Shown here: positions 17,054 to 24,030 of the stretch, piece by piece
Position numbering within the stretch: the first letter of the stretch is position 1
Layout: every line of letters starts with the position of its first letter
Source of the DNA: an uncultured Bacteroidales bacterium
GTDB taxonomy: Bacteria; Bacteroidota; Bacteroidia; Bacteroidales; UBA932
Direction: 5' to 3'
NCBI GenBank assembly: GCA_900318015.1
Contig: ONJB01000038.1
Coordinates: forward strand, 1 to 32,661
DNA length: 32,661 bases
Position numbers and translations under genes: made by a program
The notes under the pieces: model-generated
Told to the model about the DNA's origin: nothing
Database searches by the model: none
The model's input: the letters and a program-made list of their open reading frames with translations, nothing else

Positions 17054-17283
17054 GGAAGGTTCGCTCGTGGCGGCGGGGCGGTCCTGCGGGATTCGGATTT
17101 CTGCGGCTAATGAGCAGGCGGGAAGGCAGCGGTCCCGCCAGGGATGACGGCGTGTGTTTGAGCGCTAGTTAGGCCCGCGCGGCGGGCCTAACTGAGCGAG
17201 TTAGCCGTCAAGCGCCTTCCCGCCTACGCGAATCGCAGAAATCCGTCATTCCGCAGGACCGCCCCGCCGCCCGGCAACCTTCC
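17054..17283. repeat. Palindromic element copy B (~230 bp), inverted relative to copy A
   Basis: Outer arms GGAAGGTT (17054-17061) and AACCTTCC (17276-17283) are perfect. The next arms, 17069-17089 and 17251-17271, are perfect over 21 bp. Further paired arms are GGATTTCTGC (17095-17104) with GCAGAAATCC (17235-17244), and GGCGGGAAGGC (17117-17127) with GCCTTCCCGCC (17214-17224). The centre is an 11-bp hairpin with a 3-nt loop (17168-17192). Its reverse complement aligns along its full length with copy A. It ends 5 bp before the Rpn remnant reading frame, so it probably inserted into or replaced the 5' part of that gene. Confidence 0.85.
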
Positions 17284-17288
17284 CGCTC

Positions 17289-17519
17289 TTGTTTGAATCC
17301 GCGGAAATTGCTACTTTTACACCGCAGGAAAAGATTAAACTTGAATTCGATATGAGAACCGAGCGTGACATAAAGAACCAGATTGCCTACGCAAAGAAAG
17401 AGGGTCGTGAGGAAGGACGTGAGGAGGGACGTGAGGAAGAACGAATCCGTATCGTTGAGAATCTTCGGAAATTAGGGATTTCTGAAGAGAAGATTGCCAG
17501 TGCCATTGAGGCCAAATGA
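17289..17519 (+). pseudogene. C-terminal remnant of an Rpn / PD-(D/E)xK-family transposase-like nuclease
   Basis: The 76 codons from TTG at 17289 read like the tail of Rpn/PDDEXK_2 proteins: FESAEIATFTPQEK, a helical stretch (RDIKNQIAYAKKEG), the charged EGREEG repeat, and a final IVENLRKLGISEEKIASAIEAK-type helix. Complete members of the family are around 300 aa with the nuclease domain N-terminal; that whole part is missing here. The remnant begins directly after palindromic element B, which implies truncation by insertion or recombination. The EGREEG stretch comes from three tandem 12-bp units (17407-17442), a known slippage-prone feature of this family. A short functional protein cannot be excluded but is unlikely. 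A terminator follows 27 bp downstream. Confidence 0.7.
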
Positions 17520-17545
17520 TGACGCAAGCAAGTTCGCAATAATGA

Positions 17546-17575
17546 GCGAGAGCAGGTTGGTCTGCCCTCGCTTTT
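17546..17575 (+). terminator. Intrinsic terminator after the Rpn remnant
   Basis: The stem GCGAG-a-GCAG (17546-17555), loop GTTGGT, and CTGC-c-CTCGC (17562-17571) are followed by TTTT (17572-17575). Confidence 0.65.
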
Positions 17576-17599
17576 CATTTCTCTTCCGTTCTTTTTCAC

Positions 17600-17607
17600 T
17601 ATCTTTG
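17600..17607 (+). promoter_or_regulatory. -7 promoter element for the DUF2200 gene
   Basis: TATCTTTG matches TAnnTTTG and lies 8 bp before the ATG at 17615, so the transcript would be nearly leaderless, unless translation starts at the in-frame ATG at 17630. Confidence 0.5.
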
Positions 17608-17614
17608 ATGCACG

Positions 17615-17962
17615 ATGGACGTATTCGAAATGAAATTCTCCAAGGTGTTTCCTTTGCTCATCGCCAAGGCGGTGAGGAAGGGACGTACGGAAATGGAGGT
17701 GTTTGCCGTGACGGAATGGCTTACGGGCTATTCTGAAGAGGAGTTGCGGGCGCTGTTGAGCAGTGATTCGACCACGTACGGGGAGTTTCTGGATAAGGCG
17801 CCGTGCATGAATCCGGCGCGGTTCTTGGTGAAGGGAAAGGTTTGCGGCATCCGGGTCGAGGAGATCGAAGATCCGCGCATGCGCGACCTTCGGATCCTGG
17901 ACAAACTCGTCGACGACCTCGCCAAAGGAAAACCCCTCGACAAAATCCTGCCGAAGGGGTGA
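17615..17962 (+). CDS. DUF2200 family protein
   Basis: This 115-aa protein matches my memory of the DUF2200 pattern closely: an N-terminal FEMKFSKVFPLLIAKAVRKGRT segment, EWLTGYSEEELRALL, then APCMNPARFLVKGKVCGIRVEEIEDP, and ending in KLVDDLAKGKPLDKIL. The family is widespread in bacteria as a short single-domain cytoplasmic protein of unknown function. The start at 17615 keeps the residues before KFSKV that are usual in the family; 17630 is the alternative and would give a more normal leader. It stands alone with its own promoter, between the Rpn remnant and hipBA. There is no signal peptide or membrane segment. The family assignment is good; no function is proposed. Confidence 0.85.
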   Translation: MDVFEMKFSKVFPLLIAKAVRKGRTEMEVFAVTEWLTGYSEEELRALLSSDSTTYGEFLDKAPCMNPARFLVKGKVCGIRVEEIEDPRMRDLRILDKLVDDLAKGKPLDKILPKG

Positions 17963-18009
17963 ACCTTGAAGTTGACAAGGGTGGAGAGCACCTTCCCGTC
18001 CCAGTTCTC

Positions 18010-18040
18010 TTGCTTATGTGATTATTATTTCTTATATTTG
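18010..18040 (+). promoter_or_regulatory. hipBA promoter
   Basis: TTG (18010-18012) and TATATTTG (18033-18040) are 20 bp apart, a good -33/-7 pair. Transcription should start near 18047, inside the left arm of the candidate operator. Confidence 0.65.
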
Positions 18041-18095
18041 CATAACATAATATGCCATATCGCTATTTTATTGGCTTTTTTAATACTATGTTATG
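18041..18095. promoter_or_regulatory. Candidate HipB operator: separated 9-bp inverted repeat
   Basis: CATAACATA (18041-18049) and TATGTTATG (18087-18095) are exact reverse complements separated by 37 bp. The left arm follows the -7 element directly and the right arm ends in the hipB start codon. Autorepression by HipB dimers at two sites is the usual control in this family. Confidence 0.5.
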
Positions 18096-18404
18096 GAATA
18101 TCGGCTTGATAATTATACTCGCAACCCGCAGGTTCTTTTGGACCGGATGGCCCAGAATTGCCGGGCGAGACGGTTGGAGAAGGGGTATAGCAGGAAGACG
18201 CTTTCAGAGCTTACCGGCATTCCAGCCCCGACCATAGAACGGTTTGAAAGGACAGGGAAGATTTCCTTAGAAGCCTTCTGCCGGCTTGTCATTGAGTTTG
18301 ATTACTTCGACGAGATGGCCGCACTGCTCAACCACACCAAGTACTCGACCTCCCGGGAACTCGAGGCGATCAACAAGAACTTGAATAGAAAGAACGGCCG
18401 ATGA
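18093..18404 (+). CDS. hipB: HipB-like XRE-family antitoxin / autorepressor
   Basis: This 103-aa protein has a central XRE-type helix-turn-helix at about residues 20-68 (RRLEKGYSRKTLSELTGIPAPTIERFERTGKISLEAFCRLVIEFD). A short charged C-terminal helix follows. Its last four bases overlap the start of the HipA-like kinase gene (ATGA, 18401-18404), the standard arrangement of hipBA operons, so co-translation is likely. The predicted role is to bind and neutralise HipA and to repress the operon. The promoter at 18010-18040 and the 9-bp inverted repeat ending at its ATG support that model. The symbol reflects operon position and family; sequence identity to E. coli HipB cannot be judged here. Confidence 0.85.
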   Translation: MEYRLDNYTRNPQVLLDRMAQNCRARRLEKGYSRKTLSELTGIPAPTIERFERTGKISLEAFCRLVIEFDYFDEMAALLNHTKYSTSRELEAINKNLNRKNGR

Positions 18405-19531
18405 TTGACGTCAAGAAAATCAATGTCCTGCTCCGGGACGAACCCGTAGGCACGCTGCAGAGGGACCCGGCCAATGGCGTCTGCGTATTCGAATACGACA
18501 AGGGTTGGCTTGCCAACGGTTTTTCCCTGTCTCCGACTGAACTTCCCCTTCAAAGCGGTCTTTTCTATGCCGACAAAGACAAGTTCGGAGGAGGATTTGC
18601 CGTCTTTGAGGACAGCCTCCCGGACGGTTACGGCTTGTATCTGCTTGACCGGATGCTCCGAAAACAAAACACCTCGCTCATGGAGTTGAATCCCCTGCAG
18701 CGCCTCTCAATCATTGGAACGGCAGGAATGGGCGCATTGACATACCTTCCCATGATGACGGGGTTCCATGCCCAAAAGGAACTGGAAGACATCGCGCAAT
18801 TGGATCATCTGCAAGAAGAGGCCTTGAAGGTACTCTCGGAAAAAGGGGTTGGAGACGAGTCGTATCTGTATTATAACAGCGCCAATTCCGGTGGTGCCAG
18901 ACCCAAAACCGCCCTGAGGAGCCGCGATGGCTCGCACTGGCTCGTCAAGTTCCGCCATGTTTATGACCCGGAGGACATCGGCAAGAGCGAGTTCCTGTAT
19001 ATGAAGACGGCCCGTGCGTGTGGAATCACGATTCCCCGGATCGGCTTGGTGAAAGACCGGTACTTCGCCATCGAAAGGTTCGACTTTGCGCCCGATGGGA
19101 AGAAACGGCATGTCGTGACGGCCGCCGCGCTTCTGAAAACAGATTTCCGCAAGCAGGATGTCGACTACATCAATCTGCTGGCCCTGACCGGATACCTGAC
19201 CCAGGATCCGGGCCAGGTGGAAGAGATGTTCCGCAGGATGGTGATGAACCTCGTAGCCGTCAACAAAGATGACCATTCAAAGAACTTCTCTTTCCTCTGC
19301 GATGACGGGAAATGGTCCCTCGCTCCAGCCTATGATATCACCTATTCTCCCTTGGGTTCGAATGGCGAGCATGCCACCTCCCTCTTTTATAACGGAAATC
19401 CGGGCTTCGATTTGGTGCTGAAAGCCGGCACAGAGATCCGCATCCCCGAATCGACCTGCCGGACCATCATCAAAGAAGTGGAAGAGACCTGTGAAAAGCA
19501 CCTTCCTGTCGTATCCAGACTTACTCACTAA
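18401..19531 (+). CDS. hipA: HipA-family serine/threonine kinase toxin
   Basis: This 376-aa protein is a full-length HipA with an intact N-terminal subdomain (FEDSLPDGYG, 69-78), so it is not one of the split HipS/HipT types. Kinase motifs are all present: the Gly-rich loop SGGARPK (163-169), the ATP-binding lysine K183 (WLVKF), ERFDF (225-229), catalytic NKDDHSKN (288-295), and the metal-binding PAYDIT (309-314). HipA toxins phosphorylate a translation target, glutamyl-tRNA synthetase in E. coli, and arrest growth. The target here is unknown. The kinase appears competent. Its stop codon overlaps the 3' end of the convergent deoxyribosyltransferase-like gene by 11 bp. It sits at the end of the accessory stretch with the Rpn remnant and helicase cassette. 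Confidence 0.93.
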   Translation: MIDVKKINVLLRDEPVGTLQRDPANGVCVFEYDKGWLANGFSLSPTELPLQSGLFYADKDKFGGGFAVFEDSLPDGYGLYLLDRMLRKQNTSLMELNPLQRLSIIGTAGMGALTYLPMMTGFHAQKELEDIAQLDHLQEEALKVLSEKGVGDESYLYYNSANSGGARPKTALRSRDGSHWLVKFRHVYDPEDIGKSEFLYMKTARACGITIPRIGLVKDRYFAIERFDFAPDGKKRHVVTAAALLKTDFRKQDVDYINLLALTGYLTQDPGQVEEMFRRMVMNLVAVNKDDHSKNFSFLCDDGKWSLAPAYDITYSPLGSNGEHATSLFYNGNPGFDLVLKAGTEIRIPESTCRTIIKEVEETCEKHLPVVSRLTH

Positions 19532-19952
19532 GGCCAGGCCTTAGAAACTCAACGTCTCTATCTACATACAGTTTTTCCACCAACTCCTCCAAAGTCCCCG
19601 CGACGCCGTCGAAGAGCTTGTACATGAGCTCGGGTTCGACCATTTCGGGGAGGTAGGCGAGGACGCGCTTGCCGGCGCCGGCCATCCAGCCAGCTTCGGT
19701 GTGCGCGCTGCGGCCGCAGGGGAGGACGAGGACGCAGGTGTCGGCCCAGGTGAGGGCGTCGATGTCGGCCTGGAACTGGCGCTCGGCGAGGGGGTGGTGG
19801 AGGTCGGGATCGACATCGGTCCAGTGGAAACCGGCGCCGCCGTGGGGCGGATTGCGGAAGTCGTAGACTTCGTGTCCTGCTTCACGCAGGCGGGTTACCA
19901 CTTCGGGGAAGTATGGGTTCCTCCAGCTGGAGGCGACGTAGATTCTGGCCAT
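19521..19952 (-). CDS. Nucleoside 2-deoxyribosyltransferase-like protein
   Basis: This 143-aa cytoplasmic protein begins with MARIYVASSWRN, the N-terminal strand and loop typical of this superfamily. It continues with a YDFRNPP motif, FQADIDALTWADTCVLVLPCGRSAHTEAGWMAGAGK, and a short C-terminal helix. The Glu in HTEAGW is placed like the catalytic nucleophile of nucleoside 2-deoxyribosyltransferases, and the preceding DTCVLVLP strand fits the fold. Known members cleave or transfer deoxyribose between bases; related proteins act on modified or damaged nucleotides. The substrate is unknown. It has its own promoter (19987-19994), which is divergent from that of the next plus-strand gene, and it converges on hipA. 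Confidence 0.8.
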   Translation of the reverse strand: MARIYVASSWRNPYFPEVVTRLREAGHEVYDFRNPPHGGAGFHWTDVDPDLHHPLAERQFQADIDALTWADTCVLVLPCGRSAHTEAGWMAGAGKRVLAYLPEMVEPELMYKLFDGVAGTLEELVEKLYVDRDVEFLRPGLSE

Positions 19953-19986
19953 AGCGCGATTCGTTTGCTTGTTTCCTTGATTGTTT

Positions 19987-19994
19987 CAAAGATA
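19987..19994 (-). promoter_or_regulatory. -7 promoter element for the deoxyribosyltransferase-like gene
   Basis: Minus-strand TATCTTTG matches TAnnTTTG exactly, 34 bp before the start codon at 19952. Confidence 0.6.
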
Positions 19995-20018
19995 CGCATT
20001 CTTTCCGGTAATTATCAC

Positions 20019-20026
20019 TATATTTG
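20019..20026 (+). promoter_or_regulatory. -7 promoter element for the 20061-23799 operon
   Basis: TATATTTG matches TAnnTTTG exactly, 34 bp before the ATG at 20061. It is divergent from the element at 19987-19994, and the two share a 24-bp spacer. Confidence 0.6.
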
Positions 20027-20060
20027 TTTGTTAATGACACGGAAACTACTACTTAAGCAT

Positions 20061-20591
20061 ATGAAAAGAATCCTTCCCACCATTGTCCTTGCGTGCGTCC
20101 TGACGTCCGCATGGGCCCAGGATTTCCCCGCCGGAATGCGGAATGAAATCGTCGAAATCGAACAGAACGAGGACGAGTATTCCCTCTTCACCTATAAGGA
20201 CGAGAACGGCGCCTTCGGGTACTACCTGAGCCTCGGCCGCGTATTCCCGATCCTGGAAGCCGAGATTTTCGGCGGCCAGACTTCCCTCAGCCATATAGAC
20301 GAGACCTGCCTGTGCCTGGGCGCGACGAAGGAGGAGGCCCTGGCCACGATCGAGTCGATGCTGGCGCTTCTCGAGGAGGCACCCGGCACGACGGCGGCGT
20401 TCCAGTGCCGCCGTTCCTCGGGCGGCGAGCGCCTGTCCGTGCCGGACCAGGCGAACTGCGTCGTCGTCAAGCGTTTCCTGCAAGGCAAACGCCTCTGCTT
20501 CCAGTTCGTCAGCGGCGGGCGTACCGCCGATGTCGACCTGACCCGTTCCACCCTCAAGACCCTCCGATGGAGCCTCAACCTAGGCAGATAG
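20061..20591 (+). CDS. Secreted protein of unknown function
   Basis: The open frame extends further upstream, but the ATG at 20061 is chosen because it follows the promoter at 20019-20026 and begins a good signal peptide (MKRILPTIVLACVL, cut after AWAQ). The 176-aa product has no lipobox and should be periplasmic or secreted. The mature part alternates short strands and helices: an FTYKDENGAFGYYLSLGRV stretch, DETCLCLGATKEEALATIESMLALLEE, and a final VDLTRSTLKTLRWSLNLGR. No recognised motif was found. It is 23 bp upstream of the propeller-isomerase fusion gene and probably shares its transcript. Function is unknown. Confidence 0.7.
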   Translation: MKRILPTIVLACVLTSAWAQDFPAGMRNEIVEIEQNEDEYSLFTYKDENGAFGYYLSLGRVFPILEAEIFGGQTSLSHIDETCLCLGATKEEALATIESMLALLEEAPGTTAAFQCRRSSGGERLSVPDQANCVVVKRFLQGKRLCFQFVSGGRTADVDLTRSTLKTLRWSLNLGR

Positions 20592-20614
20592 CCCGGGCTT
20601 AACGAATAAAACCC

Positions 20615-22360
20615 ATGTACAAGTTTTCCCATTTCTGCCTTGTCCTGGCGCTGCTGGTGGCAAGCTTTCCGGCCCGGGCGCAACACCCGCAGCCCGAGCA
20701 CAGCTACCTCGAGATCTATGACCTGGAGACCCGCACGCACCGCGTGGTGAAGGAATTCCCCTACGTCATCGAAGCCCCCAACTGGACCCCCGACGGGAAA
20801 TGGCTCGTCGTCAACATCGACGGAAAACTCTTCAAGCTCGCGCCCGACGGCTCTTCCGACCTCATCCAGATTCCCACCGGCGACATCACCCAGTGTAACA
20901 ACGACCACGTGGTGACCGCCGACGGCAAATGGATTGGCCTGAGCAGCAACGACCCCGCCAACAAGCGGTATAACTCGTACGTCTATGTGGTCCCGTTCGA
21001 GGGCGGGCAGCCGCGGCGGATCACCCCCGAAGGGCCCAGCTACCTGCACGGCATCAGCCCCGACGGGAAGACAGCCGCGTACTGCGCCTTCCGCGGACCC
21101 GAGCAGGAGCAGGACGTATGGGCCATGCCCGTCAAGGGCGGCCCGGAAGTCCGGCTCACGGACGCGCCCGGCCTGGACGACGGCCCCGAGTACAGCCCCG
21201 ACGGCAAGCACATCTGGTTCAACAGCGTCCGCACCGGCCGGATGCAGGTCTGGCGGATGAAGGCCAACGGCAAGCAGCAGACCCAGATGACCTTCGACGA
21301 GGACATGAACTCCTGGTTCCCGCACATCTCCCCGGACAACCAGAAAGTCGTGTACATCGCCTACCACGACTACGAAGTCGCCCCCGACTCCCACATCGCG
21401 GACCTCAACGTCCAGCTCCGCCTCATCCCCGCCACCGGCGGGAAGCCCGAGACCCTCGTGGAGTTCTTCGGCGGGCAGGGCAGCATCAACGTGAACTCCT
21501 GGAGCCCCGACAGCAAGCAGTTCGCCTACGTGAGCTACCGGCTCACGGACGAACTGACCGCGCCTTCACGGGACATGGCCGTCCAGCTGTACTCCGTGCG
21601 CACCCTGATCGGCACGCCCGAGCAGTTCGCCAAGAACCACGCCTACGTGCTCCGGCGGCTCGCCCAGATGGGCTACACCGCCGCCGAGGCCGTCGGCTAC
21701 GACAACGGGAAGTTCGTCGGGCTCGCCCCCGCCGCGTACCGCGAAGCGGTGGAATCGGCCGGGCTGAAGCTCCTCTCCTCGCACGTCTCCCACACGCTGT
21801 CGGCCCAGGAACTCGCCTCCGGCGACTTCTCCAAGGCCCTCGCCTGGTGGGATGACTGCATCGCCGCGCACAAGGCCGCCGGCATCCCCTACCTCGTGAT
21901 GTCCTGGTCCAACCCCCTGCAGACCAAGGCCCAGATGTCCGTGATGGCCCGGTACCTGGACGCCGTCGGCGCCAAGTGCCGCGCGGCCGGCATCCGCTTC
22001 GGCTACCACTGCCACAGCCACGAGTTCAAGCCCACGGACGGCACCACCATGGCCGACGTCTTCCTCTCCGAGACCAAGCCCGAGAACCTCTTCCTCCAGA
22101 TGGACGTGTACTGGGCCGTCGTGGGCGGCGCCAGCCCCGTGGAGTACTTCAAGAAGTATCCCGGCCGGTTCGAACTCCTCCACATCAAGGACAAGTACGA
22201 GCTCGGCCAGAGCGGCATGGTGGGCTTCGACGCCATCTTCAAGGCCATGCCCACCGCCGGCACCAAGGCCTTCGTCGTGGAACTGGAGCAGGCCTCCACG
22301 CCCAACATCCTCAAGGGCCTCCGCGAGAGCGCCCTCTATCTGAGAAAGGCAAACTTCTGA
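20615..22360 (+). CDS. Secreted fusion: TolB-like beta-propeller plus sugar isomerase/epimerase-like TIM barrel
   Basis: After a signal peptide (cut after ARAQ), residues ~28-310 contain repeated TolB/PD40 propeller units (WTPDGKWLVV, ISPDGKTAAY, YSPDGKHIWF, ISPDNQKVVY, WSPDSKQFAY). At ~319 the sequence changes to an AP-endonuclease-2/xylose-isomerase-like TIM barrel beginning MAVQLYSVRT, the usual first strand of stand-alone family members. Candidate metal ligands are in CHSHEF (H468, E470), QMDVYW (D497), LLHIKD (H523) and VVELEQ (E556). Secreted sugar isomerase-like proteins are common in Bacteroidetes glycan loci; the reaction is unknown. The frame is continuous with uniform codon use across the junction, so this looks like a real fusion. 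The next gene (DUF1593) starts 2 bp after its stop, so the two are translationally coupled. Confidence 0.85.
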   Translation: MYKFSHFCLVLALLVASFPARAQHPQPEHSYLEIYDLETRTHRVVKEFPYVIEAPNWTPDGKWLVVNIDGKLFKLAPDGSSDLIQIPTGDITQCNNDHVVTADGKWIGLSSNDPANKRYNSYVYVVPFEGGQPRRITPEGPSYLHGISPDGKTAAYCAFRGPEQEQDVWAMPVKGGPEVRLTDAPGLDDGPEYSPDGKHIWFNSVRTGRMQVWRMKANGKQQTQMTFDEDMNSWFPHISPDNQKVVYIAYHDYEVAPDSHIADLNVQLRLIPATGGKPETLVEFFGGQGSINVNSWSPDSKQFAYVSYRLTDELTAPSRDMAVQLYSVRTLIGTPEQFAKNHAYVLRRLAQMGYTAAEAVGYDNGKFVGLAPAAYREAVESAGLKLLSSHVSHTLSAQELASGDFSKALAWWDDCIAAHKAAGIPYLVMSWSNPLQTKAQMSVMARYLDAVGAKCRAAGIRFGYHCHSHEFKPTDGTTMADVFLSETKPENLFLQMDVYWAVVGGASPVEYFKKYPGRFELLHIKDKYELGQSGMVGFDAIFKAMPTAGTKAFVVELEQASTPNILKGLRESALYLRKANF

Positions 22361-22362
22361 TT

Positions 22363-23799
22363 ATGAGACATCTGACGTTCTTCCTGGCGACTGCGGCGAG
22401 CCTCGCGGCCGCCTGCCAGGCCCCCGCACCCGAACCCCTCAAACCCCGCATCGTCGTACTCACCGACATCGGCCCGGCCGAGGTGGAGCCCGACGACAAC
22501 GAGTCGGCCGTCCGCCTGCTCTCCTATGCCGACCGCTTCGAGATCGAAGGCCTCATCACCACCATCGGCTGGAACTGCGACCCGTACCCGGAGGAATGGG
22601 CGGAATACCTTTTCCGCGTCATCGACGGGTATGAGGTCGACGTGAACAACCTCATGAAACGGTCCGGGCAGGCCGGGTTCCGGAGCCCCGAGGAAGAGCA
22701 GGGCGCCCAGGCGCTCGGGTACTGGCCCAGCGCCGGCTACCTGCGGAGCCGCGCCGTGATGGGCAGCACCCGCGCCGGCATCGGCGTCATCGGCGAAGGG
22801 AACGACTCCCCCGGCAGCGAACTCCTGATCCGCCTCGCCGACGAGGACGATCCCCGGCCCATCTGGGTCTGCTCCTGGGGCGGGGCCAACACCCTCTCCC
22901 AGGCCATCTGGAAAGTGCAGCAGACCCGCTCGGCGGAAGAGCTGAAGGCTTTCCTCCGGAAGTTCCGCCTGTACACCATCACCGACCAGGACATGGTCTG
23001 GGCGATGCGGATGGACCGCGCCTACAGCTCCCACCAATGGCTCCGCCGGGAGTTTGCCGATGACCTGATGCTCGTCTGGGACGAGAGCGCCTGGCTTAAC
23101 CAGAACGCCCTCGGCGTGCAGAACTGGGACAAGTACGCCGCCCTCATCCAGGGCCACGGCGAGATGGGCAAGGTCTATCCCCACTACCTCTGGGGCGTCG
23201 AAGGCGACACCCCCAGTTTCCTGAACGTGATGCCGAACGGCCTCAACGACCCCGAGAATCCGGAGCAGGTCGGTTGGGGCGGCTGCCACCAGTTCGGCCT
23301 CTCCCCCGACCGCGAGACATCGGCCTGGACCAATTGGCAGGAACCCCTCAAGGGCATCTCCTCCGCCTACGAGCACCACTTCTACCCCGACGAATTCAAC
23401 GACTTCGCCGCCCGCATGCAATGGGCCGCCGAGGGCACCGGCAACCGCAATCCAGTGGTGGTCATCGACGGGAAGACAGGGCACAAGCGCCTCCGCCTGG
23501 AGAACGGCGATGGTCTCGCGCCCATACCCGTGACCGCCCGCCCCGGCACCGCGCTCCGTTTCGACGCCTCCGCCTCCTCCGACCCGGACGGCGACGCCTT
23601 GCGATTCGAATGGTGGTTCCAGGAATTCCCCGGCATGGCTGCCCTCCCCGCCATCGCAGACCCCGCCACCCCCGTAGCGGCCTTCACCATCCCTGCCGAT
23701 GCTGCCCCCGGTCAGCAGTACCACCTCGTCTGCGAAGTCCACGACACCGGCCCCTTCACCCTCCCCGCCTATCGCCGCATCCTCATCACCGTCGAATAA
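22363..23799 (+). CDS. DUF1593 nucleoside-hydrolase-like lipoprotein with C-terminal Ig/PKD-like domain
   Basis: The open frame is longer upstream, but the ATG at 22363 is chosen: it lies 2 bp after the preceding stop and starts a lipoprotein signal peptide (LAAAC, Cys18), giving 478 aa. The N-terminal domain starts with IVVLTDIGPAEVEPDDNESAVRLL, a variant of the Asp-rich calcium-binding motif of nucleoside hydrolases, and continues with IEGLITT and the WVCSWGGANTL strand. This is the DUF1593 (cellulose-binding SDE_0182-like) family. The last ~95 residues (LRFDASASSDPDGDALRFEWWF and onward) form a PKD/Ig-like module. It is probably exported and acts on a glycoside or binds polysaccharide. The tight coupling with the propeller-isomerase gene suggests they act on the same substrate, which is inference. 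Confidence 0.85.
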   Translation: MRHLTFFLATAASLAAACQAPAPEPLKPRIVVLTDIGPAEVEPDDNESAVRLLSYADRFEIEGLITTIGWNCDPYPEEWAEYLFRVIDGYEVDVNNLMKRSGQAGFRSPEEEQGAQALGYWPSAGYLRSRAVMGSTRAGIGVIGEGNDSPGSELLIRLADEDDPRPIWVCSWGGANTLSQAIWKVQQTRSAEELKAFLRKFRLYTITDQDMVWAMRMDRAYSSHQWLRREFADDLMLVWDESAWLNQNALGVQNWDKYAALIQGHGEMGKVYPHYLWGVEGDTPSFLNVMPNGLNDPENPEQVGWGGCHQFGLSPDRETSAWTNWQEPLKGISSAYEHHFYPDEFNDFAARMQWAAEGTGNRNPVVVIDGKTGHKRLRLENGDGLAPIPVTARPGTALRFDASASSDPDGDALRFEWWFQEFPGMAALPAIADPATPVAAFTIPADAAPGQQYHLVCEVHDTGPFTLPAYRRILITVE

Positions 23800-23841
23800 G
23801 CGCTCGGGCATATCGCATCGAGCCCTTAGCACGCGCCGGGT

Positions 23842-23929
23842 CACGTTTTTGGGGTAAAACGTGCCCCCTGCCGTGCTCTGGCACGTGGGAGGGAACAAAA
23901 TCGCGGCAAATCGTTCCCTCAGCCGTGCC
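23842..23929. repeat. Two consecutive intergenic hairpins
   Basis: CACGTTTT (23842-23849) pairs perfectly with AAAACGTG (23856-23863). GGCACG and GAGGGAAC (23880-23885 and 23889-23896) pair with GTTCCCTC and CGTGCC (23913-23920 and 23924-23929) around a 16-nt loop. No gene is present. Confidence 0.55.
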
Positions 23930-23950
23930 AAGAGCCCACACCTGCGCCAG

Positions 23951-24030
23951 AAAGAGCCCACACCGTCCTTGCCTGGCTGGTGTACATGTCTGACTTGTAC
24001 ACGCCGAGCCGCTTGTGATGGGCTCTTTTT
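23951..24030 (+). terminator. Branched terminator-like hairpin after the DUF1593 operon
   Basis: AAAGAGCCCA (23951-23960) pairs with TGGGCTCTTT (24019-24028), followed by two more T. The 58-nt loop holds a second hairpin, GTGTACA (23980-23986) with TGTACAC (23996-24002). A second copy of the left arm (AAGAGCCCACACC, 23930-23942) lies just upstream and could compete for the right arm. Confidence 0.5.

Noticed and set aside
17407-17442. Three tandem 12-bp units as a CRISPR-like or VNTR array
   Set aside because: They are in frame inside the Rpn remnant and encode the EGREEG coiled-coil repeat typical of that family. There are no spacers.
20061-22360. Frameshift or assembly join in the propeller-isomerase gene
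   Set aside because: The frame is continuous and codon use is uniform across residues 300-330, with no repeat at the junction, so a natural fusion is the simpler reading.
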